Source: Chloroflexota bacterium (GTDB taxonomy: Bacteria; Chloroflexota; Anaerolineae; Anaerolineales; Villigracilaceae). From it: a stretch of 64,000 nt of DNA. A program made the translations under genes and the position numbers. The notes beneath the pieces were generated by a model that was not told the origin of the DNA, ran no database searches, and saw nothing but the letters and a program-made list of their open reading frames with translations. Below are positions 35,048 through 41,895 of this stretch, piece after piece. Every line of letters starts with the position of its first letter. The stretch's first letter is position 1. The stretch covers positions 1 to 64,000 of the forward strand of contig JACRBJ010000025.1 of NCBI GenBank assembly GCA_016234555.1, given 5' to 3'.

Positions 35048-35890
35048 ATGGAAAATCAACTCTTTAGGCAAAAACTGCAACTCGTCCTGCGCTGGTTCGT
35101 GCCAGCGGCAGCCGTCCTTGCCTTCGCGGCATGGATGTATATTTCGCCCGAAGGCGCTCTCGGCAAACTGGATGCGGTCGGCTACGCTGTCTGTCATCGC
35201 ATCGATGCGCGCTCCTTTCACATCCATGACCGACAACTCCCGCTGTGCGCGCGCTGCACTGGTGAATTCTACGCGGCGGGCGCGGGACTGATCTTCCAGC
35301 TTTTTGTCAGCCGCAAGCGAAGCAAACTCCCCTCACGCGGAATTATCGCCGTGCTGGTACTCTTCTTCCTCGCCTTTGGCATCGACGGAAGCAATTCCTA
35401 TCTTTACCTGCTCAAGCAAACGTCGCACGGGGTATTGGATAAAATCCCCAACCTGTACACTCCGAACAATATCCTGCGACTCTTCACGGGCAGCGGCATG
35501 GGAATTGCGCTCGCGGCAGTTTTGTATCCCATCGTCAACCAGACCTTGTGGCGTGAGTTGGACTCCCGTCCCGCGCTGGAATGGAAATCGCTCGGCATTC
35601 TGACTGCGCTGGTTGCCGCCATCAACCTGCTCATCCTGACCGGCAGCCTGATCGTGCTTTATCCCGTTGCCTACCTCAGTGCGCTTGGGACGTTGTCCCT
35701 GCTGGTGATTGTCTTCGCCATCTTGTGGATCATGATCATGCGGCAGGACAACACCTTCGAAAGCCCGCGTCAGCTTTGGCTTCCACTTTTGGCGGGATTT
35801 ACGCTGGCAATCCTGATGATCCTCGGTATCGACCTGTTCCGCCTGCAATTGACCGGAACCTGGAGCGGATTCCCCGGGCTGTCGGGATAA
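35048..35890 (+). CDS. DUF2085 domain-containing membrane protein
   Basis: This 280-residue protein has about seven membrane helices. The DUF2085 signature is clear: YAVCHRIDARSFHIHDRQLP and LCARCTGEFYAAGAG, containing conserved Cys-His and CxxC. The function is unknown; the cysteine pattern suggests metal or redox chemistry at the membrane face. The second half has four further helices. It is followed by the DUF4126 gene, 54 bp away. Confidence 0.85.
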   Translation: MENQLFRQKLQLVLRWFVPAAAVLAFAAWMYISPEGALGKLDAVGYAVCHRIDARSFHIHDRQLPLCARCTGEFYAAGAGLIFQLFVSRKRSKLPSRGIIAVLVLFFLAFGIDGSNSYLYLLKQTSHGVLDKIPNLYTPNNILRLFTGSGMGIALAAVLYPIVNQTLWRELDSRPALEWKSLGILTALVAAINLLILTGSLIVLYPVAYLSALGTLSLLVIVFAILWIMIMRQDNTFESPRQLWLPLLAGFTLAILMILGIDLFRLQLTGTWSGFPGLSG

Positions 35891-35944
35891 AACTTTGATA
35901 GGATTTAAACGTAAGCTTGTAAAGAGAAGAAAGGAGAGAAAAGA

Positions 35945-36517
35945 ATGGAAATGTTACTTGGTATATTTTCAGCATTCGGGCTTTCAGCCAGCGCGGGATT
36001 GAACGCCTACATTCCCCTGCTGGTGATCGGCGTCATCGCGCATTACTTCCCCGACACGCTCAAACTTGCCCAGCCCTGGGACCTGATCGCCAACCCCTGG
36101 ATTTTGATCCTGCTCGGGGTGCTGGTCATCATCGAGATGATTGCGGATAAGGTTCCAGCAGTGAACCACCTCAACGATGTAATTCAAACCATCGTCCGCC
36201 CTGCAGCTGGAGCGATTGCCTTCGCCGCCAGCGCAAAAGTCATCACGGACATCAACCCTGTGCTGGCCCTGGCTTGCGGTTTGCTCATGGCTGGAACGGT
36301 CCACGTTGCCAAAGCGGCGGCGTTGCGTCCCGCAGTGACGGCAACCACGGGCGGCGCAGGCAATGTTCCCGTATCCATTGCAGAGGATGTTGTTTCATTC
36401 GTCACATCCGTGCTGGCAATCCTCATCCCCATCGTCATGGGAACTTTGTTAATAATCCTGCTGGCGCTAGTACTTTGGTGGCTCTGGCGACGTACAGACA
36501 AGGCGCGTACTGCCTGA
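35945..36517 (+). CDS. DUF4126 domain-containing membrane protein
   Basis: This 190-residue protein matches DUF4126: a start of GIFSAFGLSASAGLNAYIPL and a middle of MIADKVPAVNHLNDVIQTIV, then a Gly/Ala-rich helix region and a C-terminal membrane helix. About four or five membrane segments are present. The function is unknown. It has a good GGAGAG site. Its 3' end contains a promoter for the next small gene. Confidence 0.88.
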   Translation: MEMLLGIFSAFGLSASAGLNAYIPLLVIGVIAHYFPDTLKLAQPWDLIANPWILILLGVLVIIEMIADKVPAVNHLNDVIQTIVRPAAGAIAFAASAKVITDINPVLALACGLLMAGTVHVAKAAALRPAVTATTGGAGNVPVSIAEDVVSFVTSVLAILIPIVMGTLLIILLALVLWWLWRRTDKARTA

Positions 36518-36523
36518 TATAAT
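36495..36523 (+). promoter_or_regulatory. predicted promoter for the 54-residue membrane protein
   Basis: CAGACA (36495-36500) and TATAAT (36518-36523) are separated by 17 bases. The -35 lies inside the end of the DUF4126 gene. This would give a leader of about 60 bases. Confidence 0.5.
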
Positions 36524-36587
36524 CTGCCCCGTCGTCTGTTATTCATCTCAACCCTTTTATCTGCCCCATCACAAAGGAGAAGAAATC

Positions 36588-36752
36588 ATGAGCGAAATGA
36601 ACGAAATGCCCGTTAGTCCCGAAGCCCCCAAGAAGAGCAACACAGGTCTCATAATCGGCATTGTTGTCGTTGTCCTGCTTTGCTGCTGCTGTATTACACT
36701 TGGTCTTGCCTGGCAGTTTGGCGACGCGGTCGTGCAATCGCTGGGTATGTAA
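36588..36752 (+). CDS. 54-residue single-pass membrane protein
   Basis: This small gene has a strong AAAGGAG site nine bases before its ATG, its own promoter and its own terminator. The protein has a polar N-terminus ending PEAPKKSNTG and one membrane helix starting LIIGIVVVVLL. Four consecutive cysteines at the end of the helix may be acylated or form disulfides. I recognise no family. A 97-residue protein of similar style is at 54208. Confidence 0.75.
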   Translation: MSEMNEMPVSPEAPKKSNTGLIIGIVVVVLLCCCCITLGLAWQFGDAVVQSLGM

Positions 36753-36767
36753 ACAAGTCGTATCAAC

Positions 36768-36799
36768 AAAAATCCCCCGAGTCAATTCGGGGGATTTTT
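36768..36799. terminator. bidirectional intrinsic terminator
   Basis: AAAAATCCCCCGA (36768-36780) pairs with TCGGGGGATTTTT (36787-36799). A-run and T-run flank the stem, so it can end both the small gene and the thiamine operon. Confidence 0.9.
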
Positions 36800-37261
36800 T
36801 GATTCACCGCCGTTGCGGCGCTTTGCAATCTCCTCTCGCAACTCCTTCAGAGAACCATACACCTTCCGCTTCAACTCGTCATCCAAATTCATCGCCTCCA
36901 ATTCGTCCTCGTCCAACACGGTTTGTCTACCATCGGCAGAGACCCATAAATCGAGGGCAAGGTCAACATAGGAAACAAAGTCATTGGCGATGATGGCTGG
37001 CATGCCGATATTGCAATACCAACCCTTGAATTTTCCATCGTCACGGTCATAAATCTCGAAGATGTTGTACCATCGGTCGGAATAAAAGGTCTCGACAAAG
37101 CGGTCGTTGCGCTTCAGCGTGATGTCCATGAAAGGCATGTCGTCGCGGTTGAATAACGCCTCCAAAGTGATTTGATTTTCCCCACGATGTAAAACCGTTC
37201 CTTCATATTGCCAGACGACCTCGTCAGCGGGATTCTTTTTCAAGACTTTTATGCGAGACAT
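36782..37261 (-). CDS. DUF402 domain-containing protein
   Basis: This 159-residue protein shows the DUF402 pattern: GTVLHRGENQITLEALF, YCNIGMPAI and VSYVDLALDLWV, then a DEDEL acidic cluster. Characterised relatives hydrolyse nucleoside tri- and diphosphates with divalent metals. It is the last gene of the thiamine operon, its start overlapping the thiQ-like gene by 13 bp. A role in thiamine metabolism is possible from context but not shown. Its stop lies inside the shared terminator. Confidence 0.88.
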   Translation of the reverse strand: MSRIKVLKKNPADEVVWQYEGTVLHRGENQITLEALFNRDDMPFMDITLKRNDRFVETFYSDRWYNIFEIYDRDDGKFKGWYCNIGMPAIIANDFVSYVDLALDLWVSADGRQTVLDEDELEAMNLDDELKRKVYGSLKELREEIAKRRNGGESKNPPN

Positions 37262-38271
37262 TTGACCTCAACCCTCACCTTGATGACTTGATCAACGACA
37301 GGCGCTTCCTTCACCTGAAAAACAAGGCCCTCTCCCCTGACCTCAAACTGGTCCCGCTTAAAAAGCACATCCTCCACTTTGAGTTTTATTTCCTTCCCTT
37401 CACCCGACTGCCTTAACAGCAACGAGACCTTTTCTCCCGCCGAATGTTTGTGACCGCACTTCACAGAAAACACGCCGAACCTTGTTTTCACATTCATCAC
37501 ACTTGCGCCGCGCGCCAGTGCAGGCGTTTCGAATTCTGTATTCTGTATTTCACCCTCAACAATGTTTCCTGCGTCCAAAAATGTCGCCGCCCATACCGAG
37601 CCTGGGTTTGACCAGACTTCCGCTGGCGTTCCCGCACGGACGATTTCGCCTTCGTGCAAAAGCAGGATGCGGTCAGCAATGGTAAAGGCTTCGTCCTGGT
37701 CATGGGTGACATAGATGGCGGGAATCTTCGTCTCATGCAAAATGGAGCGGAGTTCCTGCAAGAGACTTTCCTTCAAAGTTCTATCCAATGCACCGAGGGG
37801 TTCATCGAACATCAAAAGTCTGGGTTGGGGGGCAAGGGCACGGGCAAGTGCTACTCGTTGCTGTTCACCGCCTGAGAGGTCGGTCACTTTGCGGGTTTCA
37901 AACCCCGTCAAATTGACCTTCTCCAAAAGGGCGGCTACACGCGGGGAGATTTCAAGGGTAGGAAGGTTTCTCATCTTTAGCCCGAACGCGATGTTGTCAA
38001 AAATGCTCAGGTGTGGAAAAAGCCCGTAGTCCTGAAAGACCAACCCAAAGTCGCGGAGATGGGTCGGGGTATGGGCGAGGTCCAAGTCATTGAACAGGAT
38101 CAGCCCGCGTTCAGGATTCTCCAGTCCAGCAATCATCCGCAAAAGCGTGGACTTGCCACTGCCGGACGCGCCCAACAGACAGACGGTCTCCCCTTCTGCA
38201 ACAGAGAATGAGATACCGCGCAGGAGCGGTTTGCCTTCGTAGGTTTTGAAAATGTCGCGGATTTCGAGCAT
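37249..38271 (-). CDS. thiQ: ABC transporter ATP-binding protein (thiamine type)
   Basis: This 340-residue ATPase has Walker A GASGSGKST, the signature LSGGEQQRVALARAL, Walker B LLMFDEPLGALD and the H-loop THDQDEA. A C-terminal regulatory beta domain (about 235-340) follows, as in iron and thiamine importers. Context (TPP riboswitch, thiN, tbpA, thiP) assigns it to thiamine uptake. It joins thiP by a TAATG overlap. The linker peptide IQNTEFETP near residue 242 is encoded by a heptad repeat (37531-37551). Confidence 0.85.
   Translation of the reverse strand: MLEIRDIFKTYEGKPLLRGISFSVAEGETVCLLGASGSGKSTLLRMIAGLENPERGLILFNDLDLAHTPTHLRDFGLVFQDYGLFPHLSIFDNIAFGLKMRNLPTLEISPRVAALLEKVNLTGFETRKVTDLSGGEQQRVALARALAPQPRLLMFDEPLGALDRTLKESLLQELRSILHETKIPAIYVTHDQDEAFTIADRILLLHEGEIVRAGTPAEVWSNPGSVWAATFLDAGNIVEGEIQNTEFETPALARGASVMNVKTRFGVFSVKCGHKHSAGEKVSLLLRQSGEGKEIKLKVEDVLFKRDQFEVRGEGLVFQVKEAPVVDQVIKVRVEVKCLA
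37531..37551 (-). repeat. in-frame heptanucleotide repeat in thiQ
   Basis: Three 7-base units start at 37531: GAATTCT, GTATTCT and GTATTTC. They encode the linker between the ATPase and regulatory domains. Confidence 0.65.
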
Positions 38272-39959
38272 TAGAATTCTCCAGAGTCGGAAAGGCGGGT
38301 TCGTTCGATAAGCAAAATCGAAAGCGTGGTGAGCGCCATCAGCAGGGTCGCCATCGCCATCGCCTGCCCGAAGTTGAGTCCGCCAGGCTGAGAGAGGAAG
38401 CGTTGGATGGCAATCGGGATGGTCGGATATTCGGGGCGGGTAAGCAGGAGGGTTGCGCCGAATTCGCCGAGCGAGACGGTAAAGGCAAAAGTGGAGGCGC
38501 TGAGTGTGGCGCGGGACAGGATGGGAAAGTCAACCGTCTGCCAGACGCGAAATGGCGACGCGCCCAAAGTGGATGCGGCTTGGCGCAGCCTTTCGGGAAT
38601 GGATGCCAGCGCGGGTTGGAGCGTGCGAATCACGAAGGGCAATGCGATGAGCGTGTGCGCGATGGGAACGAACCATGGCGAGGCAAGCATGCGCCCAAAC
38701 GAAAGGATAAATCCCAGCCCAAGCATGACAGCCGATGCGCCCAGCGGAAGCATGATCAGCGGGTCGAGAAATTTTTCGAGACGGGTTGGTTTGGCAAGCG
38801 CGTACGCAGCGGGATAACCCAACACAAGCGAGAGGATGACGGTCAGCCCGGCATAGCCCAGCGAGTTCCTCGCAGCTTCAATCGGCGGGACGTAGAACAA
38901 CGATCCGCGTCGGTTGATAAAAAGTTCCTTGTAGTAGTCTACCGTGAATCCGTACTGGACTTCGCCGCGTTGCCCACGGTCCGCTTCGAGACGGGTGAGG
39001 GAGCGGATGGGGAGGGAAAGTAAAGGCAGAAGGAAGAATGCAGAAAGCAGAATGCCAAGCGCAAAGACAAAGATTTTTTCTTTGATGGTTTTGGGCGGAC
39101 GGGTGGCGGAGAAGCGGGGGGCGGTTTGGGTGGTGAACTGATTGATGGTACGGGTGTAGAGAATGGAAAAGATCAGCGTAAACAAAAGTTGAATGACCGA
39201 GAGCATGGCGGCAAGTGGCAGGTTGGGAAGTTTAAGGGCACGGATATAAATTTCCACTTCGAGGGTGGAGAAGTTGGAGCCACCGAGCAGGAGAATCACG
39301 CCGAAGCTGGTGAAATCAAACATGAAGACCAACAATGCAGCGGCAAGCAGGGATGGTCGCAACAGCGGCAGGGTCACGTTTTTCCAGACGCGGAAGGCGT
39401 CCGCGCCGAGGGAACGGGCGGCTTGCTCCAGTTTGGGGTCGAGGCGGGAGAGGGCATTCCCCACAATACGGATGACGATGGTTGTGTTGTAGAAGACGTG
39501 CGCCACAAGAATCAAAAGAAAAGGGGAGGGGGAAATGTTAAACGTTAAACGTTCAACGTTGAGCCAGCCATGATTACCAAATAGCGCAGTGAAGCTGGAT
39601 GCAACGACAACAGTGGGCAACATGAAGGGGATGGCGGTGAGGGCGCGGAGGAGGGATTTGCCGCGAAAATCGAAGCGGGAGAAGAGGATGGCGGCGGGAA
39701 GCCCGAGGAGGAATGTGAGGAGGGTGGAGAGAGTGGCTTGATAGAAAGTAAAAAGTAATGAGTTAAGAGTAATGAGGAGGTTGTTTGGATTTGTGAGGGT
39801 GGCGGGAGAAAAGGTAAGGACGAGGATTTTGCTGAGGGGGAGGAAGAAAAATACGAGCAGAAATAGGATGGGGGCGAGCCAGAGCGAAAGGCGGGGGAGT
39901 AAACAGGTAAACAGGTAGACACGTATACTCGTGAAAAAATTAGCGTTTCGAGAATTCAT
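38271..39959 (-). CDS. thiP: thiamine ABC transporter permease
   Basis: This 562-residue permease is a tandem of two binding-protein-dependent permease domains, about twelve membrane helices in all. Both EAA-like loops are visible (EQAARSLGADAFRVWKNVTL and RQAASTLGASPFRVWQTVDF), as in ThiP/FbpB importers. Remarkably, four segments are encoded by short repeats: the N-terminus (RVYLFTCLLP), LLITLNSLLFTFYQ, NVERLTFN and the helix region LGILLSAFFLLP. Frame is kept in all four. It lies between tbpA and thiQ. Confidence 0.88.
   Translation of the reverse strand: MNSRNANFFTSIRVYLFTCLLPRLSLWLAPILFLLVFFFLPLSKILVLTFSPATLTNPNNLLITLNSLLFTFYQATLSTLLTFLLGLPAAILFSRFDFRGKSLLRALTAIPFMLPTVVVASSFTALFGNHGWLNVERLTFNISPSPFLLILVAHVFYNTTIVIRIVGNALSRLDPKLEQAARSLGADAFRVWKNVTLPLLRPSLLAAALLVFMFDFTSFGVILLLGGSNFSTLEVEIYIRALKLPNLPLAAMLSVIQLLFTLIFSILYTRTINQFTTQTAPRFSATRPPKTIKEKIFVFALGILLSAFFLLPLLSLPIRSLTRLEADRGQRGEVQYGFTVDYYKELFINRRGSLFYVPPIEAARNSLGYAGLTVILSLVLGYPAAYALAKPTRLEKFLDPLIMLPLGASAVMLGLGFILSFGRMLASPWFVPIAHTLIALPFVIRTLQPALASIPERLRQAASTLGASPFRVWQTVDFPILSRATLSASTFAFTVSLGEFGATLLLTRPEYPTIPIAIQRFLSQPGGLNFGQAMAMATLLMALTTLSILLIERTRLSDSGEF
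39026..39056 (-). repeat. in-frame heptanucleotide repeat in thiP (GCAGAAT family)
   Basis: Units from 39026 read GCAGAAG, GAAGAAT, GCAGAAA and GCAGAAT. They encode part of a membrane helix. Confidence 0.65.
39537..39564 (-). repeat. in-frame heptanucleotide repeat in thiP (GTTAAAC family)
   Basis: Two copies of GTTAAAC, then GTTCAAC and GTTGAGC, run from 39537. On the coding strand they give NVERLTFN. The same units occur in thiN at 41351. Confidence 0.85.
39743..39777 (-). repeat. in-frame heptanucleotide repeat in thiP (AATGAGT family)
   Basis: Five units from 39743: AGAAAGT, AAAAAGT, AATGAGT, TAAGAGT and AATGAGG. They encode LLITLNSLLFTF. The AATGAGT unit also occurs in the era/yitT palindrome. 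Confidence 0.75.
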
Positions 39960-39998
39960 GCTACCTGTTTACCTTGTGTACTTGGCTATCTACCCGAC
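39898..39998. repeat. inverted octanucleotide repeats flanking the thiP start codon
   Basis: GTAAACAG-type octamers run through the first codons of thiP, and a matching inverted copy fills the gap to tbpA. The 13-base arms 39906-39918 and 39961-39973 (CTACCTGTTTACC) are perfect reverse complements. The thiP ATG and its upstream bases lie in the loop. Confidence 0.75.
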
Positions 39999-41060
39999 CT
40001 ACTTCATCGCCGCTGTCCAGGCTTCGATCCACGCGTCGCGGTAGTAGGCAATCTCGTCGGGAGACATCGCGGCGGGGCTTTGAGCGACATCGGCATATTT
40101 GACGAAGACCTCAGGCAGTTGCGCCTTTTGATTGACGGGATAGACAAACATATTGAGCGGCATGTCTTCCTGAAATTTCTGGCTCAACATGAAGTCCACA
40201 AATTTTTGGGCAAGTAATTTATTTTGTCCGTTCTTGAGGATGCCGACAAACTCGATCTGACGGAAGCACATGTCCGCGGCGACGATGGAAGCGGTGGGAG
40301 ATTCGGTTGGGGCTGGCGAGGCGAAGAAGACTTCCGCGGCGGGGCTGGAAGCATAAGAGACGACCATCGGCTGTGGCCCCTTGCCAGAGGAGGCGGAGAA
40401 GTTGGTGTAGTACGCTGTCTCCCAGCCGTCCACCACGACAACGCCGTTTGCCTTCAAACTCTTCCAGTAATCGAGATAGCCGTCGCCGAAGTGGACACGG
40501 GTGGCAAGCAGGAAGGCAAGCCCAGGCGACGAGGTGGCGGGATTTTCCACGACCAGCAAGTCTTTGTATTCGGGCTTTGCCAAATCCTCAAGCGATTGCG
40601 GAACGGGCAGGTTGTTGTCGGCGAAGTATTTTTTGTCGTAGTTGATGCAGACATCGCCGTAGTCTACGGGCAGGGCGCGGCTGGACAGGTCAAGCTCGAA
40701 TTCGTCAGGGATGTCAGCCAGCACGGGCGATTGGTAGGACTCGAAAATATCGGCGTCGAGGGCGCGTGAGAGGAAGGTGTTGTCCACACCGAAGAGGACG
40801 TCTGCCACAGGGGCATCCCTGGTGAGGATGGCTTGATTCAACACGGAACCCGCGTCACCGCTTTGGAGGAAAACAACCTTTGCGTTGTTCTCGGCTTCAA
40901 AAGCTTTGACCGTCTCCTCACCGATGGCAAAGGAATCGTGAGTGACGACTGTGACGGTTTGCGGCTCGGCAGGTGCTGGCGCGGCGGTGGGCGCTGCAGA
41001 TGAAGCACAGGCAGTGAGAAGGACAGCAAAAAGCAAAAGAAAAAAGGGGATGTGTTTCAT
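39999..41060 (-). CDS. tbpA: thiamine ABC transporter substrate-binding lipoprotein
   Basis: This 353-residue lipoprotein has a signal peptide ending in LLTAC, with the lipid-modified Cys at about residue 18, then an Ala/Pro-rich spacer. The mature part follows the TbpA pattern: VVTHDSFAIGEETVKAFE, FLQSGDAGSVLNQAIL, LFGVDNTFLSRAL and PVDYGDVCINYDK. It captures thiamine or phosphates outside the membrane for ThiP/ThiQ. The start at 41060 is set by the signal peptide; longer in-frame sequence upstream overlaps thiN and is not coding. It lies 23 bp after thiN. Confidence 0.9.
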   Translation of the reverse strand: MKHIPFFLLLFAVLLTACASSAAPTAAPAPAEPQTVTVVTHDSFAIGEETVKAFEAENNAKVVFLQSGDAGSVLNQAILTRDAPVADVLFGVDNTFLSRALDADIFESYQSPVLADIPDEFELDLSSRALPVDYGDVCINYDKKYFADNNLPVPQSLEDLAKPEYKDLLVVENPATSSPGLAFLLATRVHFGDGYLDYWKSLKANGVVVVDGWETAYYTNFSASSGKGPQPMVVSYASSPAAEVFFASPAPTESPTASIVAADMCFRQIEFVGILKNGQNKLLAQKFVDFMLSQKFQEDMPLNMFVYPVNQKAQLPEVFVKYADVAQSPAAMSPDEIAYYRDAWIEAWTAAMK

Positions 41061-41083
41061 TTTTTGGACTCCATGAAAAGTAA

Positions 41084-41731
41084 TTAGATATTGGTTCGGC
41101 GGTGGACAACGAGCAATGAACCAGATCGAATTTGGACAGCGGCGGTATCTCCAAGCATTTCGTTGCTGATGCCGCGTGTTTTGTCGGAATACAGGGTCTC
41201 GTTTTGCAAAACCCACTTGAGGTCGGTTGTGACGACGCCTGTCACCTCTCCCTGCCAGGGGATGAGCGAGACGATGTCGCCAACTTTGCCGTTGATTTTG
41301 CATTTGTCGTGGCAGAAAAAGACTTCTTCGATGCCGTCATCAAGAACAACGTTAAACGTTAAACGTTCAACGTTACTTACAAGAGCAATATTGCCGAGGG
41401 CCTGGTCGAGGCGTCCGCCAAGGGCGGCGAGGATGATGACCTGTTCAGGGTTCAAGGTCAGCGCGTGCTGAATGGCGAGTTCGAGGTCGGTTTCGTTTTT
41501 GTCATGGGAGAATTGGATGACTTGTGCTCCCTTCTCAATCAAAGGTCGAAGGTCGAAAGTCGCAGAATCCATGTCGCCGACAATAACGTTTGGGATTTTG
41601 CCAAGCGCGAGGGCGTGGCGAGTTCCGCCGTCCGCAGCGATGATGAAGTCGTCGTCACGCAGAAGGGCGCGGGCTTTTTCCAGGTCGGGCAGGTCGCCGT
41701 TGACAAAGATGATGATGCGCTTTTGAAACAA
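41084..41731 (-). CDS. thiN: thiamine pyrophosphokinase
   Basis: This 215-residue enzyme converts thiamine to thiamine diphosphate. Family motifs are FIIAADGGTRHALALG, IVGDMDS, KNETDLELAIQHAL and ALGGRLDQALGNIALV. It starts at a TTG (41731) because no ATG or GTG lies near the family N-terminus and GGAGG is five bases upstream. That GGAGG is inside the hairpin controlled by the TPP riboswitch. Two repeat elements are in frame: ATFDLRPLIE (41541-41561) after GDMDS, and SNVERLTFN (41351-41377) after ALGNIALV. It is the first gene of the thiamine import operon. Confidence 0.92.
   Translation of the reverse strand: MFQKRIIIFVNGDLPDLEKARALLRDDDFIIAADGGTRHALALGKIPNVIVGDMDSATFDLRPLIEKGAQVIQFSHDKNETDLELAIQHALTLNPEQVIILAALGGRLDQALGNIALVSNVERLTFNVVLDDGIEEVFFCHDKCKINGKVGDIVSLIPWQGEVTGVVTTDLKWVLQNETLYSDKTRGISNEMLGDTAAVQIRSGSLLVVHRRTNI
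41351..41377 (-). repeat. in-frame heptanucleotide repeat in thiN (GTTAAAC family)
   Basis: Two copies of GTTAAAC, then GTTCAAC and CGTT-type sequence, run from 41351. They give NVERLTFN, exactly as in thiP. Confidence 0.85.
41541..41561 (-). repeat. in-frame heptanucleotide repeat in thiN (GAAGGTC family)
   Basis: Units AAAGGTC, GAAGGTC and GAAAGTC start at 41541 and encode the residues following GDMDS. Confidence 0.65.
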
Positions 41732-41754
41732 AAAATCCTCCGAGGGCGGAGGAT
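41730..41754 (-). terminator. riboswitch-controlled terminator that also covers the thiN ribosome binding site
   Basis: On the minus strand ATCCTCCG (41754-41747) pairs with CGGAGGAT (41742-41735) and is followed by six Ts and the TTG start. The 3' arm contains GGAGG, so the hairpin can both end transcription and hide the ribosome binding site. Confidence 0.8.
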
Positions 41755-41772
41755 GGTTTTGAGAAGATTCAG

Positions 41773-41856
41773 AATCCCTCCGCTGGTATTAACCAGATCA
41801 GGTAATGCGGGTCGAGCATTCAGCTCCTCTCAGTCCCGTATGGCGGGACTCCCCGT
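41773..41856 (-). promoter_or_regulatory. TPP riboswitch (THI element)
   Basis: On the minus strand this has the conserved THI blocks in order: GGGGAGTCC, a variable stem, ACTGAGAGGA, GACCCGCATTACCTGATC and TGGTTAATACCAGCGGAGGG. It lies just upstream of the terminator and thiN. Binding of thiamine diphosphate should turn off thiN-tbpA-thiP-thiQ-DUF402. Confidence 0.95.
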
Positions 41857-41895
41857 TCAATTGTGTGACGAGTATATGTCCGTGACGGGCGGATG

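Noticed and set aside
39537-39564. GTTAAAC repeats as regulator binding sites
   Set aside because: They lie deep inside thiP and thiN coding sequence and are translated; a repeat element explains them better.
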